From contig QZCP01000181.1 in NCBI GenBank assembly GCA_003956705.1, positions 20,835 through 84,834 on the forward strand: DNA of 64,000 bases. The letters run 5' to 3'. Positions 41,659 to 53,812 of this stretch are shown here, piece after piece. Position 1 is the stretch's first letter. Each line of letters starts with the position of its first letter. The notes below the pieces were generated by a model, which worked only from the letters and a program-made list of their open reading frames with translations, did not search any database and was not told where the DNA came from. Source of the stretch: Brevipalpus yothersi (taxonomy: Eukaryota; Arthropoda; Arachnida; Trombidiformes; Tenuipalpidae). The translations under genes and the position numbers were made by a program.

Positions 41659-42917
41659 ATGAACAGTGAAAATCGTAATGCTGAGAGATATTCTCATTGT
41701 TTGTGTTTCAATGTGAAGCCTGTAACACTATTTATTGGATTTTATTTTTTTGTAAGTATATTTTGTGTATTATATAGTTAATTAAGTATGTGTGATGTGT
41801 TATATGTGTGTTATTATCATTTGGATACTTGATATTTGGAGTGTCTTGGGTTGTTATTTTGAAAGGTTCCTTTATTCTCACTCCACTTTTGAGCTAATTA
41901 CAAGTACAATAAAGTCAGCTGTTGCTATGGTTCCTACTATCTCACAATCCATTTAACTATATCATCTTATGACGACTATTAGTCATATTCGCTCAACTTG
42001 ATTTTCATTTCCCAATGCTGCTTCCGTTAATCAATCGCTTTATTAATCATTCGATTTGATGATAATTTTCTTTCTCTCTTTCTTTCTCTTTCTCTTCACT
42101 TATCCAGATCACTTCTGTCTCGACGATAATTAGACTATCTTCTGGATATCCAGATTTTCGTCAACGTTATCCAAATCCAAATGAGGAAACAGATCCAAGA
42201 CGAAATCAAAGACCTACTGCGACGCTATTGCTCATGGTTAACTTGATGGTTGCCATTGTATCTGCTATGTTAATTTATGGTGTTACAAAATCAAAGGCTA
42301 GCTACTTGATGCCCTTCTTTGGCATCCAATTGTATCATTTTCTTTTTTCTCTGCCATCAGCTCTACAAAATTTAAATCTATCAGCTCATCAGTATCCACG
42401 ATCATCACCGTTCTCAACGAGTCCTGTCACTAGTCCATCGGATGCAAGAAGTATGCTGAGACCTGGAGATGCTGATAGTACGGCTTACACTTTCGGCGTT
42501 CTCACCACTTTGGGTGACTTTCTACTCGACATTTATTTCATTTGTGTCGTATGGAAATGCTATCGCTATTTAAAAATGAAAGAAATATCCACTGCTCTCA
42601 GTCTGCCTTACAATCTCGACCTTGATATTGTAATGCCTTCAGAGGTTGTCAGCACCAGTACGGTTGCACCACCCGACTACGAGACAGCAATTAAAGCAAA
42701 TCCGCCGCCAGATTATGAGTCAGCCATAAAGAATCCGGCTCCATACCCAGTACCCACTGCACCCAGTCCGGGTTTCAACGGTCCTCCTCCTCCTCCACCA
42801 CCTCTTCCTCTTGCCTCTCAACCTCAACCTCCTACGACGATCATCACAATCCCTAGCAACGCTAGTAACAATCCCTCTACTCCTCCACCACCACCGCCAG
42901 TATCTAATCAACAGTAA
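41659..42917 (+). CDS. LAPTM4: LAPTM4-like lysosomal/endosomal four-helix membrane protein, 300 aa
   Basis: Exon 1 (41659-41751) and exon 2 (42108-42917) join in phase 0, 301 codons. The N-terminus has a short cysteine pair (SHCLCFNVKP) before the first helix (VTLFIGFYFFITSVSTIIRL). Two more helices follow, with MLIYGVTKSKASYLMPFFG matching the LAPTM4 pattern of helix, loop and IPFF, and a last helix ends CVVWKCYRYLKMKE. The tail carries two PPxY motifs (PPDYETA, PPDYESA), as in LAPTM4 proteins, where they recruit Nedd4-type ubiquitin ligases for sorting to lysosomes. It then has an unusual long polyproline tail (GPPPPPPPLPLAS and PPPPPPVSNQ). The loop between helices 3 and 4 is longer and Ser-rich compared with vertebrate proteins. 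Confidence 0.8.
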
Positions 42918-43593
42918 AGATCAATGCTTGCGAGATATGGAAGGTTCTCAATTGTTAATCCAATAATTAAACTAGTGAGAAGAAATTAATTAAAGACAAA
43001 TAACAATTTCTGAATACTCATGGTAGTATGGTTCTTCATTCTCAAACCAATCCTCTATTCTTACAATGTTTGGCTTCAACAATCGATCCATTTTCACAAT
43101 GTAACTATGATGACTTTTATTTCTTCCCCCCTCTTAATATCATCATTCTTTGTTTGAAATAATGATGGCTCTTCTCACTTTCTTTTGACAAGAGTGAAAA
43201 AGAGAGATTGGGAGAGAGAGTGTGTGTGAGAGTGAGAGAATCCGCTCAAAGGGTTTCAGGAAGAGGGCTTCACGAAAGGGTTGTGAAAAAGTATTCTACG
43301 GCGCAATAATTTTCATGAAAATACATGGAATCATCAGACATTTTTCCTCACCGAAAAGATAAATTGAACAGATTTGTGAGGGAAGATTAGCGTTATGCCG
43401 AATGACTATCACTATTTCAAAAAGGAAAGAAAATTTTTCCATCTCATCGGCATCTCTTTTTCCAGTGTAAAATGGAAACTCCCAAACTGAAGCCATCGTC
43501 ATGTTTATCGTCATCATGTTTCAAAGTTTATTTTGCCATGGAGTACGAATAGCGCGATGCCTAGATAAGCACGGTATTCATATGGGTGTTCTC

Positions 43594-43641
<48 letters not shown>

Positions 43642-45764
43642 CTCAGATCAGATGCAGCGTTCATGTAATCATTATGTGAATCAGGATGAAGCAGAGGAAG
43701 AAGTATAAGGAGAAAAAGAAGAAGCCATTTCTCTATGGCCAATCTGATGATGATTAAACTGATGCTGCCGAATTCAAGGTCTGTTATGAGCGCGGGAAAC
43801 TGAGAAGCATACTGGAAGTGGTAAAACGAGTAGTTTTCATCGATAATGCTGTGAATCACGTACTGGTCATGTTACTCAGAGACTGAAGGACTCTTTTTCT
43901 TGGCCACATTAGTGACTTCGATAATTGACGTCAACAAAAGAAATAATGTTGATTATTATAAAAGTAGTGGTTATGACTGATGAATAGCTCTCTTTCTCTG
44001 TCAAATGCTGAGTGAGCGCCTTTTCAATGATAATCGATGAGCTGACGAACCTGGAAAGTCTACATTGTCGATAACATATTGTATACAGACTCAACAGTTG
44101 AGACTGTATTGCTGAATGTTAACTCACAGACTTATTGTCAAGTGAAAAAGACATCGATTTTCACAGTATGTACACGAGTATTGATTCTCTCCCCTACAAA
44201 ACAACTAGACACCAGCATAATTTGGCGAGGGAATAAAGTGTTTCTAAATTTCAAACATAAAATTAGCTTGTTGCAATTGTTCGAAAATATGAGCCCAGTT
44301 TTCCCAGCGGGTGTGGTAATCAATGAAATATGAGGAAGAATACTGTTGAGAGAGAATTTTATCTCCTGGAAATGAAGAGATCAAATTGAATGTCATCGAA
44401 TACTTCGGTTCAAGAGAGTGAGGCTGACAACAACCGTAGCGAATACCATTTCAATCACTCTTCTATGGAGAAATTTCACAGGAAAAAAATTAAATGATGA
44501 GGGTTAGAATGACCTATGCTGGCTGAAGGCTAGCGTATGAGTTCACCATAAACAAGGTAGATGCTCTTCATATGCATTCTTTCGAAATCTCTCCAAAACA
44601 AAGCATGTACTGCATGTAATAAAGAGTGGAAACACCCATCCTGATCAACAGTGCTCAAAATTTTTCTCATATTCATTCACAAACGGATGATTAATAATAA
44701 TAAGCCATACAACTCGCCAATTCACACATAAACTGGTCGCATGAATTTCATGGGGTTCATTCGCTCATGATGACATCCCTGTAAAACTCCTAAAATAGTG
44801 GAAAGAGTTTAAAAAGTTTCATCACATTCACTCTGGGAGCTCATTGGACTTGTGTGAATGTAAAATCGGTTGCAATGGTAAAGGCCACCATCATGGTTTT
44901 ACCATCATTTGTGAAAAGTTGATTGATCATCTAGCTTCAAGCGACAAACATAATTTCTTTATTGAAAATTAGTTTCGACTGTTGATCGAGACGTTTACAC
45001 ACCTCGAATGATCAAAACTGGCTGAGATCGACCATGAGCCTCCTATTCGGCAGCTTTCATGGTATCTATCAATCGGCTGTCGGCATTCCGTTTCATAATG
45101 ACAGAGCCTGTTCTTGTCATTCTCGATAGCATCTAGTGAAAGATGAGGAGAGATGACATCAACATCTGAGAATATCATGGAATAGATCATGTTCTTGTAT
45201 GACCGAATATGTGTGTGTGTCGATGATGATGAAAAAATTTTATGTAAGAGTTGTTCCCTTCATCTCTTACACTGTATATTTAAGTTACGATTTTGGCGTT
45301 CGATTTTCGCGTTCCTAATCTTTTCCATAATTTCGATAGAATTATCGTGCAGGAATTTTCATAAGCTCTGATGAAGTGATATAATGGCTTGTACTCGATT
45401 GAGAATTCAACGCATGTAAGTTGTATGTGGTGAAATAAAAACCTGTGATCGAATAATATATTGTCAGTTTCATTCCACTGGAATCATATCCTGAATTTAC
45501 TTTCAGATCTTGATGGTCTTTATTGGAAGATATTTTTTCCCATGTTCTATCTCTTAGTTACTTGCCAATTCTATTCGAAAGCTCTCAACCAATTGTTACC
45601 ATGAGTTCCGCTTAGTTAAAGTGGTAGAAAGAGTCAGATCATAGATTAAAGTTGATAGAGTTTCATTCAGGATGTTTACGAAGGAAGTGAATCGTACTTC
45701 TTTGTTCAATGAAATTGAAATTTTCTCGTTTCTAAATTGCAATAGACATAATGAGCAAATGAAT
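42918..45764. other. Intergenic region, no gene recognised
   Basis: About 2.8 kb with only short frames, some open on both strands, lacking motifs or splice support. Includes the CT tract listed separately. Confidence 0.4.
43597..43639. repeat. (CT)n microsatellite
   Basis: Uninterrupted TC repeat of about 42 bases. Confidence 0.96.
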
Positions 45765-46190
45765 TCACAGATGCAAACTTTCTATTAGCGGAAATTCAAG
45801 TTCAGGAATTGTTTTTGCTATCATTTCGCTATTATGCTTGATAATGAGAAAATTGTTCTTCGCTTGATTATCTGAAAGAAATTTTGAGGCAAAATTTTTC
45901 CTGAAATTTTTCAAAGAGCAATTTGCTTCCGACTTGAATGGAAAAAAATCTCGGAAAGAGTTCAAATCAACTGGTTTTTCGTTTAAAATAATATATTCAT
46001 CACTTGGTACGAACTTTTGAGCCCTGTTTATACTTTCGTTTTCTAACTTCCTTCGATATCGCGAATATATAAAAGAACTGTCCGATAATTTTTGAATAGT
46101 AAGACTCCTAAATTCTTTTAGAAGTATTATCCGTAAAATTCGTGGTAAATCGATGTGATCCATCACTAATCGAATTAAACGGCATTTCTA
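45765..46190 (-). CDS. Hypothetical exon or short protein, about 140 codons
   Basis: A minus-strand frame from an acceptor-like TTTTGCTAG at about 46188 to a stop at 45765. It reads KCRLIRLVMDHIDLPRILRI and later SDEYIILNEKPVDLNSFRDF. Composition is protein-like (charged, aromatic, no low complexity). The in-frame stop just upstream is part of the acceptor, which suits an internal or last exon. No upstream exon, signal peptide or known domain was identified, and chance is possible. If read from an internal ATG (46163) it gives about 133 residues. Confidence 0.3.
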
Positions 46191-47961
46191 GCAAAATTTT
46201 TTCTTTTCACCACTGATCCACCACTCTTGAAGATCAATTCTACAAGTCTCTGATCAGCTTGATTTCCAGAAACTCTCCATCAACAAGTATTCAATACTTT
46301 TACTACAACCATTTCTGAGTCATTGCACTATTCCACCCTAATGGATGCATCTTGAAGTAAAACTGGAAAAATTGGAATCTCCAATGAACAAGTCTTTCTG
46401 AACCACGACTTCTATCATGTACATGTATGTGAAGTTCGATAGTGAGAGGCTGCACAAAGAATTGCATCACATTGATATTATCAAATTCAAGGTATCAATA
46501 TTCAATCTCTCGAAGTCTTGTGATGACTTAACTTTGATGATCATGGTAGAGAGATATCCTGAGGGCAGGAACTGGAAAGTGCTCGTTCACCAGTGTGCAG
46601 TGATTAAATATCCTGAGGGCTTGAAAACCATTTAATTTCGATCAAGCATTTCTTTAGTCTCCTCTTTTGTCACTTTCGGTTGCAGGTATACCTTGTGAAA
46701 TAGCCATAGGTAAGTTAGCCCGGTTAGTTAGTCAAACCTAATTTTCTTAAAAGAAATTGCGTTTGCAAATATCAGGAACCCCTTGAAAGGAAAATCTTTC
46801 ACTATGATCTAATGATTGCTTGTGATATCATCCTCTTTGATAGAGACGCATATTTTTCACATGTGTCAATCATTCAAATGGAATCATGTTAAGTATAATA
46901 CGAAGTCTTCGATTAGTCTGAAAAAATTCAATATTATTTTTTGATAGAGAAAGATGTTGTACCCGATCATATTCTTATTCATGAATGAATTTCGAATGGA
47001 ACTATCGATTCACTGTTGAATTGGAAAAGTTTCTATCAAGAGAGGGGACTATACGATTCTGAGCGTCAGATTAAAATAATGAACTAGCTCAAAACATGGG
47101 CACTGGTGAGTTTATCTACTTTGGAGCATCTACTCTACTCTTTGAATTGAGAATAATACCATTTTCAAAAATGAGTTCAATAAATTACAAGCCAACCTAC
47201 TGGAGAGAAAACATGAACTCTGATCGATTGTTTTTCTATTATATTTTTTTTCGAAAACAATAAAAAATGGGCGGAATAGGTGATAAAACCGTTACACTTG
47301 AGGTGAGAAATGCATAAACATCTGTCATGCGGGAGATGACAAATATATGCATGTATGCATATACATATTTCACTAGACATCATTAAAATGATGGAATATG
47401 GCAAACATGCATATTGACAATAGAATATTCATCAAATTTTGACAAAATGAAAAAAAACACAAGACGCAGCCCATATATATATAATTTCCAAGGTAAGCTT
47501 TACAAAGGTTGCATTAAAGTGGAACAGATTCCCTATCTAGATGGAAATTTTTCTTTCCCACAATAAGAAGGGAAAGTTTCTCTATTGTTGATCGAGTAAA
47601 CTAGTGAATCTTTGCTGATCACCTAATCGATCATGTAATAACACATGAGTGTGCCAGGAAACGTGATTCAGCAGTGGCGAAGAAATTGAAGATAAAAATG
47701 ATGATTGAGACAAGATTTCCTTTCAAAATCCTCTTCAAATGGCGTCCTCAATCGTGATTCCGGGTCCTTATCAACTTATAGTTCCAAGTCCAACAAGAGG
47801 TGTAACGAAGGAATCTAATAAGAAGTTACAGTTGCATCACTTTAGACAAGTGTAGAGAGTTTTCAACTATTTATTCAATAATTAAATTAGTGAGAATAAA
47901 ATAGAGCCAAATAGATGCACAATATATCACTCGATCTTCGAAGCTAAAACATCTCATGGTG
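46191..47961. other. Intergenic region, 3' flank of the ACSL gene
   Basis: No gene recognised. A 13-base phrase (ATATCCTGAGGGC) occurs twice, near 46553 and 46609. TTTATT at about 47870, the reverse complement of AATAAA, lies 90 bases beyond the ACSL stop and is its likely poly(A) signal. Confidence 0.45.
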
Positions 47962-50886
47962 TTAAGCCGACTGGGCTCCATTACTGTTTGGCTTATACAA
48001 TCTATCAATATCTTTGATATAACGAGCTTCTATATTTCTTCGTCTTATTTTCAGAGCTGCTGTTACCAGACCACTATCAGGGGTCCATTCTTCATCGACC
48101 AGCAAAATTTTGGCTGGCCTCTCGGTCCTATTAAGGTTTCTTGCTCTCTCGTGGAACATTTTCTTAACAGCTTCGATGATCGTTGGATCTTTACATAACT
48201 GAGAATGGGTCATATTTTCACGATTATATTGCTTGGCCAAATTTCTCAAAGCCTTTTCGTTGGGTGCGACAATAGCTATCAAATAATCATGGAGAGAGTC
48301 ACCATATACACATATGTTATCAACGACTGGACAGGTTTTCAATTCAGTTTCAACCTAGAAAAGACGAGAAAGAAAGAGAAGCAATTAGCGGTCAATAGGC
48401 GGAACGAAGACACGATATTCTAGCATGTGATGATAATTTTTCCAGATGTGAGTAGATGTAAATTAGTCATTCAGTGAAAAGTTCGACAACGCTTATATCA
48501 AAATACCGATGAGATAATTTTGCATTGTTCACATCGATATCGGTGCAAAGCATCTGATGAACATTTGTGATCATGGAATAATCATTATGATCATGAGATC
48601 CATCACATTGATGCTTATTATAGAGATTGAGAGAGATGGATTATGTTCATATGTAAGTCAATTTCGGGATAGAGAGGGAGATAAAAGATCGTTTGACAAT
48701 GGTAAGAATGGAATGAAAGTTCATTTACCTTTCCCAATGAGATGTATTCACCATATTGAAGTTTAACCAGATCTTTTTTCCTATCAATTAGTTTAACTGT
48801 ACCATCGGGATATATTTCACCAATGTCACCGGTATAGAACCAATGAGTACCATTTGATTGTTTATAAAATTCTGATGTTAAACCATCATTACGGAAATAA
48901 CCAGCGGTAACACAATCACCACCGACGATAATTTCACCTCGTGGATTTGGTTTATCAGTCGGATGATAATTACCTAGAGAAAAGTCATGAATAATTCGAT
49001 TTAATTCGAAGCGAATGAGTTCAAACTCTAAAAGCAATTATTTGGAAAGCATGTCAAATCAATCTAAAGCGATAATATGAATACAGATAATGAACAGTAA
49101 GCTTACCTTCAACCCAATCAGTCAACTTAATCTTGAGACCATACAAAGGTGCTCCAGCACGCCCAACACTAAAATCGTCAAAGTCCATTAGCGTAGAACC
49201 GGCAGCGGTTTCAGTTAAACCATAACCTTGAATTAAGACCACATCCATAACATTTCGAATGAATTCATGGGTATCAGGTGATAGAGGTGCACTACCGGAG
49301 ACGATGTATTTAACCTTGCCACCGAGAATCTTCTTAATTTCTCGACAAAGAAAAAGATTAACAATAGGCGTTCCAAAGCCCCAGTTGGTCCAAAATCTCT
49401 TATACTGAACGAAAAAACTGAAAAGTTCCTTAAAAAATATTCCCTTTGCTTCGACTTTTTCCATCACCGCCTTTCTGATACGATCGAGAACCAGGGGAAC
49501 TGATGCCATAATTGTTGGCTTCAGAAGTACTGCATCACCCGAACAACCTCTCCTCACTGCAGTCGATTTATCGGTCATCGTATGTGGGGTTGAATATCCG
49601 ATCGGTATGCTCATTGATAGGAAGAAACATTCAGCGGCTAACTCCAGGACATGAGCAAGAGGTAAGTAAGCCATATAAATTTCCTTCTCATCCAATGAAT
49701 AGGCAACTGCATAAAAACCTCGGATTGTGGCCATTAAATTCCGATGTGTGATTATGACTCCTTTAGGAACACCAGTTGATCCGGAAGTATACATCACAAC
49801 AGCGGTATCATCAGGTTTGATTACTCCAGTTTCAACTGTTAATTTGCTTTGCTTGCCCTGCTCTTCCAATATACTGAGGGGAACCAGTTTGATGTCACCC
49901 CATTCCAGCTTGCTTACGGATTTATTTGGACCCTCAATGTAGACAATATGCTTGAGTTTGGGTAGATTGGAAATAATCTTATTAATTTTTGGCAACAAAT
50001 CATGAGTTGTAATCAAATATGATATCTCAGTTTCATTGATGCCATGTTGAAGTCCATCCAATCCTAGAGTAGCATATAAAGTTGAAATACTGGCACCAAT
50101 TCTGAATGCTGCCATTGCACTTAGGAACCATTCCATGCGAGTTTCAGCAAATATCATCACAGAATCACCCCTCTTTAAGCCCAGTGCATGTAAACCTCGG
50201 CTAAGATTGATAATTCTTTCATTTGTTTCCTTGTATGAAAGCCATGTGAACTTATCGTCTTGTATGAATTTACGAAAAACTTTACCGTCCGCTTGTTTTT
50301 CATCCTCTTCACCAAATACTTTACGAGAACCGATACAATTATGGCTCGGATTATTTCGCACTGACCTCGAGAAGAGTGCGTCCACAGTATCTTCTTCAAG
50401 AATCGGATGAGCCGGAGGCTTAAATACTTTGACCCATGCTGTGTATATGGTAAGTTAGGAAAAGGACAGATAGAGAGAGAGAGAGAAAGAGAAAGAAAGA
50501 AGGGCAAAGATGAGAGACGTGGATAAGGAACCGGGAAAATGGAGAACGAGAGAGAGAGAGAGAGAGAGAAGAAGATAGGGCCATAGATGGAGAGCGGCAT
50601 GGAAGAGATGGAAGATAGTAGAGAGAGTTGAACAAGAAAGGTCAACTTCATGCAGGATGGAAAAGAAGGGAGAGAAGGCATGTTTTTAAGGACACATCAT
50701 CTTACCTGAGTATGGATCACTTGGATCCTCTTGACGGGCACGAATTTTTCGTTTTGATTGACGTTTAACCCATGGCCGCTGGAAGATGGAGTAGATAGGT
50801 AAAGTTACAATGTCATAAGCTGTGGCAATAGTTTTGAAAACTCCAAGGCCAACTGTGACACCGATGGACACGTTATCTTGAGCCAT
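47962..50886 (-). CDS. Acsl: Long-chain fatty acid-CoA ligase (ACSL3/4 type), 716 aa
   Basis: Activates long-chain fatty acids to acyl-CoA using ATP, at ER or lipid-droplet membranes. Minus-strand exons 50886-50706, 50438-49107, 48973-48729 and 48354-47962 (181, 1332, 245, 393 bases) sum to 717 codons. The start MAQDNVSIGVTVGLG leads into a hydrophobic N-terminal anchor, as in ACSL3/4. AMP-binding motifs: YTSGSTGVPKGVIITHRN, then YMAYLPLAHVLELAAE, SGSAPLSPDTHEF and GYGLTETAAG. YTGDIGEIYPDG and LIDRKKDLVKLQYGEYISLG follow, the latter being the C-terminal hinge and fatty-acid signature. The exon 3-4 join gives GKVETELKTCPVVDNICVYG, as in the family. The C-terminus lacks a peroxisomal SKL. Complete and apparently functional. 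Confidence 0.94.
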
Positions 50887-50943
50887 TATTGTATGGGTTG
50901 TAGAATGGAGAGAGTAGCAGTAATGGATGCACAATTTCTAATA

Positions 50944-50952
50944 CTATTTATA
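50944..50952 (-). promoter_or_regulatory. TATA box of the ACSL gene
   Basis: TATAAATAG on the minus strand, about 60 bases upstream of the ACSL start codon, predicting a leader of about 30 bases. Confidence 0.4.
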
Positions 50953-53350
50953 TAAATGTGTATACGGATAGCTGATGGATGCACTCAATATATACTGTAT
51001 GTGTGTGTGTATGTGAATGATTTTTATACACCGAGAAATAGGAGAATGAATGAAATGTGATGAGAGAAAGAAAAAAAAGAGAGAAAGTAATATGAACACC
51101 TTTCACATAAGATCAAAATCCGGAAGAGAGGTACAACTCTACACCAGTAGTAGTAGTAGTAGTAGTAGTGAGGAAAGTGGAAAATGAAAAAATTCACAAT
51201 TGAAACGATTGAGAAGTGATGGATAGAATACAACTTAATTGCATATATATAAGGAAAGAAAAATCTAGCTAGATGTTGTGTAAGTGATATACACACACAC
51301 ACACAAACACAGACACTAATGATGATTATGATCAAAAACCGGTGGGTAAGATGGCTAGATCGTTTGATTTCAAGTACACACAGACACACAGATGAAGAGA
51401 ATCTTCAAATTGAATCAATTAATGGAACACGATCCAAGCCACTAGTAGTGGTGATGATCAATCGATACAAACACAGAGAATCGAAAAGATAATGTTTTGA
51501 TTAGCTGATCAAGAGACCAGGATGGTGAAAGATTAAAGTAATAGTACAGTAGCAGCAGCAGAAGAAAGAAAAAAAATTGCTGATTATTAATATTCACAAC
51601 ATCTAATATCTCTCTCTTTTCGAGTTTTTATCGGTTGAGAAAAAAAAACATAATCACTTTCTCTTCCTCTCAATCCTTATTGTTTCACAACAAAATTCAC
51701 ATAATGATTTACTGTTTTGCTCATAATTCACAGAGAGAGAGATAAATTTTGAAGAAAAAAAAAATTACCAGAGACAAACAAACATCATCACCTCACACAT
51801 CAGTTTTCATCAAAACATTACAAACACACACACACACAGCATCACAGCATCATGATGATGATGATGATGAGCCCACGTTTTTGGCTCCACCCATTCATAC
51901 ACACACAGCAGTAGCAATACAGCTTACAACGTCAAAGGGTAAGTAAGTAAAGTAAGAGTAAAAGAGAGAGAGTCAAAACAGAACATTTTTGCTCCTTTTC
52001 CCTCCTTTTTAGCTACCCCCATCACGCGATTGAGGAGAGGGGAAAAGAAAAGAGGGAAAAAAAACGTTTGAGAGAGTGTATAGTGTATGTTTTACTCACC
52101 AGAGGGTAGCTGAGTGGATAGGCGGTTAAATTTTTGAGCGCAATTTTTTAAATATTTATATTTCAATTGTAACACTTTTAATTAATCAATTTAAGGGGGA
52201 AGGGGTAATATTATCAATTTTTTTCTTGATGATGATGGTGGTACACACAAATTGAAGGAAGACTTGTAATAATCATTTGGTGAGACAACAATTGACGATT
52301 GATCAACAATTTGGTCTGAATGATTGAGCAGCAACAATGTAATTGAAAGGAGGGTTTTCGTGGTGTTGGGAAGAAAGTTTTTTTTTCGCTCGGTAGAAAA
52401 ATGTTGATCGAAAATTTATCTCATATTTATTCAATACTTTTGACTTTGGAATGATTGGATTGATTATCAAGATTTTGATTTGAACCTGAGTATAGATTTA
52501 ATTTGAGCTGTTTTCTCTGAATATTCTGCAAATTTGAAAAATTTTTTTGACATCAACCCTTATTTTTCTTCAACATGATTTGATTGATTTTGTTGATTTT
52601 CGGCTGAATTTTTTCTCGTGAACAATTATTCGAATAAATCTGAGAATCAAAGCATAATATCGACAGGTCATCTTCATTTTTATTCCATCTTCTAGGACAA
52701 TAGTTCACATGCTAGTTAGCCTCAAAGTTCATTAGATTTGACATTCCGTTCCCATATCACAATTGAAGGGGTTTATCTTTCTAGGAAAAACAATTTATTT
52801 GACTTTAGAGCTTTCATAAACATGATGGATATGTATTCTGCATTTTGATAGAATGAGTTCATATTCATGGTGAAATGTCATTTCAATTGGTAGTCGAAAA
52901 GTTTGGCTCTCTCACTTTCTGGACTCTTGAACACGGATCAACTGATAAAGCCTCATGAATGATAGTGAATCAGGAGCGCGAAAGAAAAGTTCACTAAATA
53001 CATAAATTCGTTGTTGAGGTTAACGTTTATTGGATGATTATTGGCTCAGCTGAAATTGGGTTCACCGATTTTATGATTGATTTATGTTCACCGGGGTACT
53101 TTATCTGATTATTCATTTTATCACTTTCCCTCTCTCTCTCTTTCTTCATTTTGGAAGGGTTAGATAAGAAGATCAAAAAAACGGAAGGGCATTCGGACTT
53201 TTAAATTCGCCAGAGCATGAATTGGCCAATATTTAAGCAAATGTTGACTGTTCTTTGAATTTATTTGTTGTTTTTTCTATCACCTCACAAGAACGTTGAT
53301 TATAATAACAATAATAATAGTAATATTGTTATTTTTCTCACCAAATAATC
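50953..53350. other. Intergenic region between divergent ACSL and the Gly-rich peptide gene
   Basis: Simple repeats dominate: (TAG)n near 51147-51168, CA-rich runs near 51289-51312 and 51822-51838, ATG triplets near 51851-51869, and GA-rich patches. No coding sequence recognised. TATTTAAG near 53229 could serve the downstream peptide gene. Confidence 0.45.
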
Positions 53351-53812
53351 ATGATTTCAGTTAAATTATTATGTATATGTGTACTCTTTACTACTATCGT
53401 AGTAATGAAAAATTCACAAGCCTCCATATTAGATAACTTTCCAACCACTTACGCTGCATACGGTGATTATGGAGAATATAGTAGAGGTTATGGATTTCCA
53501 GAGCCTCATGGTCGAAATGTGATAATTTCCGGTGTAAGTATTATTATTATGGTGTGAAATTTTGAATATCCTATCTTAACCTAGGTGTGAAAATTTTCAA
53601 AAATCTTTTCAAGGTTGATGATGATAAAATTCTGTTCAAAATGACTTATCTAGGGTAAAAAAGGATCCAACATTGTCGTCGGTGGATGGGGTGCAACGAT
53701 AATGTCCCATAAAAAGAAAGGATCCAATATTGTTGTCGGGGGTGGTGGATGGGGAGGTTGGCATTCACCCACCGTGATCAGTGATGGATTGATAGTCACA
53801 AGACGAAAGTGA
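53351..53812 (+). CDS. Short secreted Gly-rich peptide with internal repeat, 113 aa
   Basis: Exons 53351-53533 and 53654-53812 (61 and 53 codons including stop), phase 0, GTAAGT donor and TCTAG acceptor. The signal peptide begins MISVKLLCICVLFTTIVVMK, likely cleaved after NSQA. The mature N-terminus is Tyr/Gly-rich (YAAYGDYGEYSRGYGFPEPH). Exon 2 holds two copies of KKGSNIVVGG separated by a short linker, then GGGWGGWHSPTVISDG and a basic end TRRK. No cysteines in the mature part. Such Gly/Tyr/Trp-rich cationic peptides are found among cuticle proteins and antimicrobial peptides in arthropods. That is an analogy, not an identification. AATAAA at 54161 is a plausible poly(A) signal. Confidence 0.78.

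Noticed and set aside
52106..52150. tRNA A-box-like TAGCTGAGTGGATAGG
   Set aside because: No B box, no acceptor or anticodon stem pairing downstream; at most a degraded tRNA-derived fragment.
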